From Opitutaceae bacterium TAV5 (lineage in GTDB: Bacteria; Verrucomicrobiota; Verrucomicrobiia; Opitutales; Opitutaceae): 64,000 nucleotides of DNA. The position numbers and the translations under genes were made by a program. The notes under the pieces are model-generated. The model saw only the letters and a list, made by a program, of their open reading frames with translations. It was not told where the DNA came from and made no database searches. Below are positions 59,817-64,000 of the stretch, piece after piece. The stretch's first letter is position 1. Each line of letters starts with the position of its first letter. The stretch lies in the NCBI GenBank assembly GCA_000242935.3, contig CP007053.1:3767001-3831000 (forward strand), given 5' to 3'.

Positions 59817-61727
59817 TCAGCCCGCGCTCGCGCCGCATGGTGAAGATTGGCCGGGCGACGATGAGGAGGGGGGAGCATTGTCTGTCAGCAGAGTCAGGTA
59901 CCAGTCACCGTCCGGGGCTGCCGAGCCTGTTGCCGGGACATTCCGGCAGGCCAGAATACTGCCCTCAACATCGGCGAGGACCGTGGTGACGCGACCTTTG
60001 CCCAGGCGCCGCTCCAGAATCATCGGCAAACCGTCGGCGTCGACGAACGATACCTGCGCACCGCAGGGTGCCACAGCCAGGCGCAACCCACGCGGATAAC
60101 GTCCAAGATGATAAACGGTGTGGTCTGGCGATACCGTGGTCGGGACGGCTGCATGGTAATCCGCGATCATGGCGCCGGTCAGCCGGGTGGTTTCCGCTGC
60201 CCAGTTCAGCGGATCGGGGCCGTGCCAGAGCAGGTGTCCGCCCTGTTCGACCCAGCAGCGCAGGCTTTCGATCTCGCCGAGAGTCGGGAATGAGCTGGCC
60301 ACAACAATGCGTCGCACGCCCTCCGCCGGTGTCGGGATGGGCCGGTCTCCGCGTACGATTCCGGTGTGGAAGCCGGCTGTTTGCAGAAGATGGTTCGCGA
60401 TGATGAGCCGCCGCGAGGTTTCGCGCGGCCGGTTGCCGGGGTTTTGCGGTGCATCACGATCGTAGTAATGGGTGGGCCAATACAGATGAACTGTCGGAGC
60501 GGCGGCGTCCTCGCCGCCGGCCGTAGTTCGGCGCTTTAACCCGAACGCGCCTGCGTTGGAGCTGGCATTGGCGTTTCGTTCCTCCTCAGGCGCGCGGTGT
60601 GCGGGCTGAAGCTCCGCACTACGTCCGGCTTGCTCCCGCGCAAACTCCACAAAATATCGCAACCCCTCCTTCACGCGCCCTTCGGCATCGACGAGGCCAA
60701 GCTGGCTTTCGAAGTTGTTTTTCAGATAGGGATGAATGCGAGCCGTGATGTCCTTGAAACACCACCACAGGAATCCGTTGGCGCCGGCGTCACGGCAGGC
60801 GGGAAGGACGGCGCGGAGATATGCATCGGCATGGGGTGCGGCGGCCGGGCTGGTCAGGATGGTGCCGAATTCCTGCAACATCACCGGGCCGAAGGCGCGG
60901 GCGCATTTCACATAAAACGGCAGCAGCGATTGGGTGAGAGGATCAGCCAATCCGCCGCACGGCACCGGATGCCACGTCGGCACCGGATAACCGTGCATGG
61001 TGAGCACGTCGATGCCGGGCTGGGCGGCGGTTGTGGCGCGGGCGTCCCGTTGCCACTCCGCCGAAGCGGGCGGGACGCCCGCGTCACTGTCGCCCAGACG
61101 CCAGCCGGTGTCGGTGATGATTTGCTGGTGATCGCAACCGGAGAGGATCAACGCACCGGGCAACACATCGCGGATGGCGCCGGTCATGCGGCGGCACCAT
61201 TCGCGGACCTGCGCGGGCTCGGCGGCGGAGGATTCGGGGAGTGCGTCGAGTTCGTTGCCCAGGTCGATGCCGCAAAGATGGGCGGCAAACGGTTTCAGGT
61301 GCGTGGCAATGACGCGCGCCCAGGCGGCGCCGCGTTCGATGATTTCCGGATCGGCGAAGAGGTTTTGATGAGCGCCCTTCCATGACGGCCAGAAAATGCC
61401 GCCGCTCATCCAGCCGACGAACAGGCTCGGTTGAGGGTGCAGTCCGCGTGCGACGCACGCATCGAGGAATCGCAACAGCCGCGACAGCATGGTGGCATCA
61501 TATTCACCGGGGCGCGGCTCGAAGTCCGGCCAGCGGATGAAGAACCGCACGGTGTTGAACCCGAGCGACACCATGAGATCGAGATCGGCGAAGATTTCGT
61601 TCTCGGGCCACGCCTGCCACATTTCCACACCACACGACGCGGGCCAGTAGTTGGCCCCGACGGGGATGAAGCGGGCGCCGTGCCCATCTGTCAGATAACT
61701 GTCCGCATCCAGCTTAATCAGGCTCAC
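59817..61727 (-). CDS. Clan-A-type glycoside hydrolase (cellulase/mannanase-like) with beta-galactosidase-trimer-like tail
   Basis: A 636-residue protein. The N-terminal TIM barrel (about 10-330) has 'IPVGANYWPASCGVEMWQAW' and 'LGFNTVRFFIRWPDFEP'. The acid/base Glu follows Asn in 'GIDLGNELDALPE', and the nucleophile is in 'PVMLQEFGTIL', the GH5-like clan-A pattern. A C-terminal Rossmann-like domain (about 410-560) has 'IIANHLLQTAGFHTGIVRGD' and 'LRCWVEQGGHLLWHGPDP', like a beta-galactosidase trimerisation domain. No signal peptide is present. The GTG start at 61727 overlaps the stop of the upstream gene by 3 bases (GTGA), so they are coupled. A 55-bp repeat copy lies inside. Confidence 0.85.
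   Translation of the reverse strand: MSLIKLDADSYLTDGHGARFIPVGANYWPASCGVEMWQAWPENEIFADLDLMVSLGFNTVRFFIRWPDFEPRPGEYDATMLSRLLRFLDACVARGLHPQPSLFVGWMSGGIFWPSWKGAHQNLFADPEIIERGAAWARVIATHLKPFAAHLCGIDLGNELDALPESSAAEPAQVREWCRRMTGAIRDVLPGALILSGCDHQQIITDTGWRLGDSDAGVPPASAEWQRDARATTAAQPGIDVLTMHGYPVPTWHPVPCGGLADPLTQSLLPFYVKCARAFGPVMLQEFGTILTSPAAAPHADAYLRAVLPACRDAGANGFLWWCFKDITARIHPYLKNNFESQLGLVDAEGRVKEGLRYFVEFAREQAGRSAELQPAHRAPEEERNANASSNAGAFGLKRRTTAGGEDAAAPTVHLYWPTHYYDRDAPQNPGNRPRETSRRLIIANHLLQTAGFHTGIVRGDRPIPTPAEGVRRIVVASSFPTLGEIESLRCWVEQGGHLLWHGPDPLNWAAETTRLTGAMIADYHAAVPTTVSPDHTVYHLGRYPRGLRLAVAPCGAQVSFVDADGLPMILERRLGKGRVTTVLADVEGSILACRNVPATGSAAPDGDWYLTLLTDNAPPSSSSPGQSSPCGASAG
61033..61087. repeat. HGQDARAT-family repeat inside the clan-A glycosidase gene
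   Basis: Arms GTGGCGCGGGCGTCCC (61033-61048) and 'gcgggacgcccgcgtcac' (to 61087). Read in the gene's frame it gives 'GVPPASAEWQRDARAT', sitting between the predicted catalytic acid and nucleophile strands, presumably in a loop. It breaks no motif I can see. Confidence 0.78.
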
Positions 61728-64000
61728 CGCTCCGGTTCCCCTTTCTCGGGGTAAAACAGCCTGGAATACTTGCCTCGCTCGATTTGCCACTCCACCCCGA
61801 AAACAAACACCGGCTCGCCGCTTACCTTGATCGTGGCGGCACCATCGGCGGCGGGGCTCACAGTTGTCGGCCGGCCCACGGTATCGACCACCGTCAATCC
61901 GGTTGCCCGGTCCTTCACCGGCAGGCGGAGATCCGCCTCCAGCGTCCAGAATTTCTCCCACGGTTCACGATGGAAATTGCGATCCACGCTGCGCTCGTGC
62001 CGCACATAACCCTCGCTCCGGTCCCAGACCAGAGCAAAGCGGCCGCGTTTCCCCTCGAACACCAGACCCTCGGTTTTACCTGGCAACCGGGCGTCGCCCA
62101 GAAACCTCGCTCCCTCAAATAACCACGCGCAGTTGGCGTAGGCCCAGAGGCCCGCCTTCGGTGTCCAGTCACGGCGCAACAACCCGAAATAATTCTCACG
62201 CAGGATCGGCTCGCCGATCTCCCCTGCTGTCGCAATCCGGTCCTGCCGGTCAAAGTCATCCAGACAATAATACATCATTCCTCGCACATCCGCTGCGATA
62301 GCGAGCCCCACCATCAAAACGAGATCTTCCGCTGCGATGCGCTCGTTGTTGCTCACACTCGAATTGGGAGCGCTCGGTGCGTAAAATTCCGACATCCACA
62401 GCTCCTTTTCCCCAAACATCCGCAACGCCTTTCTGATGTCTTTGAGCGTTTGCAGGTAACTCCAGTAAACGTCCTCGTCTGTATCCGGAGAACGAGGAAC
62501 GCCGCTGGCATGGAAGACGAGCAGATCGAAGTCGTTCCATGCGCCAAGATCGAAGACCTTTTTGAGAAAGGGAATGTCTCCATTGGCCACTACGCCGCCG
62601 CCCAGCAAAATATCGGGGGCGAGCTTGTCCCGGCTTTTCCGCAGCAGAGGCAACCAGTCCTTCGCATACTTCTCCGCCCGAACCGCTTTTTTCTCCCCGC
62701 CATGCAGATTCCACTCATTGGTAAATTCCAACACCGCAGCCCCACGTTGGCCGGTGTTTTTAACATTCGAATCGATGAACCCCAAGCGCGCGGTTTCATC
62801 ACTCAACCAGGATTTTTTCCCCTGGAAATAATCGTCCGTCGCCTGGTTGTAGGGCACATTATTGTGATACCAGAGGTGGAACCCTTTTTTTCGTGCAAGC
62901 TCCCATCCATCGGTCTGACGAAGCCAGCGAATCCCTGCCCGGTGCATTAAATCGAGCAACTGGTCTTCTGTGCGCAACTCGGTGTGCCCATTGGTTCCAA
63001 CACGCCCACGATAGGCGGAAATGCCAAAACGCGACTCCTTGCCATCCGTAAACTCGCGCCGGGGCATTACGCCCAGGCTGACACGCTGAAATTCCGTGCC
63101 ACGATTTGTCCGCGCCACCGCATCAAGATAAAGCGGTCCCGCCGCCCTTGGTGTAATGCGCAATTCCGGTTGCCACACCTCGAATGGAGCCAGCCAATGC
63201 GCTTCGTTTCCCTCTGAAACAACAACACCGTCATAATCAACCGCGCGCCAGGAAACATCCGCCCGCTGCGGCGCGTGAAACAGATTGGAGACCGCTCCTC
63301 TCAGCACGACCGGACGCACTTCGTCATAAATATAAAACGGAGACTCGCTTTTCAGATTAAAGGCCAGCCAGTCATGGGCGGCGACAGCAACCGCTTGCGA
63401 CGCCACAACAGAAGAGTCCGCACCGAATGCGAATGCCGCCGAACCACGCAACCGGCTGCGCATCCAAGGCACCCGGATCTTCCTCACCTGAAAATTCACA
63501 CGATCATCGTCCTCAATCAGTTTCCTGAAACCGTAATCATTGGCGATGGCCCAAACGACAGATCCCGACTGAAAGACTTGTGCCATTCCCTTGGTTTCCT
63601 GCCCGGGCACGCCTCCGGCGGGATTTCGCAACCAGCGCGCCGGTTTGATCTCTTCGACAAACTGTGCTCCGCCCGACCGGACGAACTGGAAGGAGGCCCC
63701 GCCTTCATCCCCGGCACCCGGTTCATTGTCCGGTGAAACCTCAAGCTCCATCCGGGCAACGTCAGGCGCGAGTGTCCAGCGGATGACAACCGGTTTCGTT
63801 TCTCCTTTACGTGGAAGGAATCGAAGCTCGACCTCGGGCCATTGTATTCTTTTTCCGGTTACGGATGTGGCGATTTCGGAAAAGTCTATCGCCTCGTCCC
63901 GTTCCGATTCCACCTCGCTACGTCCCTCGCGCACTACGATCTCGGGGACATGTCCATCAGAACTCCATTCCCCAAGGCGATAACCTGAAATCCCGCCTGC
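61724..64000 (-). CDS. Glycoside-hydrolase-like protein, N terminus outside the window
   Basis: At least 758 residues; the frame is open to the window edge, so the N terminus is missing. The first half is beta-rich ('RITPRAAGPLYLDAVARTNR'). A TIM-barrel-like half follows with 'EDQLLDLMHRAGIRWLRQTD', 'GAAVLEFTNEWNLHGGEKKA' (Asn-Glu, possible acid/base) and 'KELWMSEFYAPSAP' (possible nucleophile Glu), a clan-A layout close to GH39-type enzymes. The end ('VSGEPVFVFGVEWQIERGKY') is a beta-sandwich. The substrate is unknown. It is coupled to the following glycosidase gene by the GTGA overlap. Confidence 0.8.
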   Translation of the reverse strand, partial: AGGISGYRLGEWSSDGHVPEIVVREGRSEVESERDEAIDFSEIATSVTGKRIQWPEVELRFLPRKGETKPVVIRWTLAPDVARMELEVSPDNEPGAGDEGGASFQFVRSGGAQFVEEIKPARWLRNPAGGVPGQETKGMAQVFQSGSVVWAIANDYGFRKLIEDDDRVNFQVRKIRVPWMRSRLRGSAAFAFGADSSVVASQAVAVAAHDWLAFNLKSESPFYIYDEVRPVVLRGAVSNLFHAPQRADVSWRAVDYDGVVVSEGNEAHWLAPFEVWQPELRITPRAAGPLYLDAVARTNRGTEFQRVSLGVMPRREFTDGKESRFGISAYRGRVGTNGHTELRTEDQLLDLMHRAGIRWLRQTDGWELARKKGFHLWYHNNVPYNQATDDYFQGKKSWLSDETARLGFIDSNVKNTGQRGAAVLEFTNEWNLHGGEKKAVRAEKYAKDWLPLLRKSRDKLAPDILLGGGVVANGDIPFLKKVFDLGAWNDFDLLVFHASGVPRSPDTDEDVYWSYLQTLKDIRKALRMFGEKELWMSEFYAPSAPNSSVSNNERIAAEDLVLMVGLAIAADVRGMMYYCLDDFDRQDRIATAGEIGEPILRENYFGLLRRDWTPKAGLWAYANCAWLFEGARFLGDARLPGKTEGLVFEGKRGRFALVWDRSEGYVRHERSVDRNFHREPWEKFWTLEADLRLPVKDRATGLTVVDTVGRPTTVSPAADGAATIKVSGEPVFVFGVEWQIERGKYSRLFYPEKGEPER

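Overview
The window is GC-rich, densely coded chromosomal DNA. It most resembles a Gram-negative member of the Verrucomicrobia, probably Opitutaceae. This placement is an inference from gene content and style: exosortase plus PEP-CTERM protein, plant-polysaccharide glycosidases (GH78 and two clan-A-like enzymes), a gspDEF secretion set next to mreBCD, few clear Shine-Dalgarno sites, and many intergenic inverted repeats of the kind whose translation reads 'HGQDARAT'. No rRNA, CRISPR array, phage or complete insertion sequence was found. Both ends cut through genes.

Layout. 1-9 kb: end of a secreted protein, an SGNH hydrolase, fabG-acpP, a GYF-domain membrane protein, a YihY-type membrane protein, a lysine-2,3-aminomutase-type radical SAM enzyme, a methyltransferase and a second SDR reductase. 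9-18.5 kb: alpha-L-rhamnosidase, O-antigen ligase, a sulfite-reductase-type flavoprotein without flavodoxin domain, a metallophosphatase, a cysteine hydrolase and a YhaM-like nuclease. 18.5-24.4 kb: a TolC/HlyD pair with no permease, then cimA behind an apparent isoleucine attenuator (leader peptide, antiterminator pairing, terminator), then a two-gene unit with an AbiEii-like nucleotidyltransferase. 24.4-35 kb: gspD-gspE-gspF on the minus strand, divergent from mreB-mreC-mreD-PBP2, then tRNA-His. 35-45 kb: hexapeptide transferase, DUF423 protein, TorF-like porin, rplM-rpsI, a short AMP nucleosidase, a large DUF2339 membrane protein and an acyltransferase/acyl-activating fusion. 45-50 kb: accessory stretch with an XRE regulator, prepilin-like protein, Rpn-family nuclease and dense repeats. 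50-64 kb: trpG/pabA-nrdR, enolase, exosortase, YebC, a sodium:solute symporter, a PEP-CTERM protein with RTX-like repeats and two translationally coupled glycosidases.

Working together: fabG/acpP and the Aas-like fusion serve lipid synthesis; mreBCD/PBP2 set cell shape; gspDEF needs pseudopilins from elsewhere (the prepilin-like gene at 45.9 kb is one of that class); the exosortase could sort the PEP-CTERM protein; GH78 and the clan-A enzymes point to plant or algal polysaccharide use. The most original observation is the proposed cimA attenuator. The second theme is several families of structured repeats, one of which has entered three coding regions.
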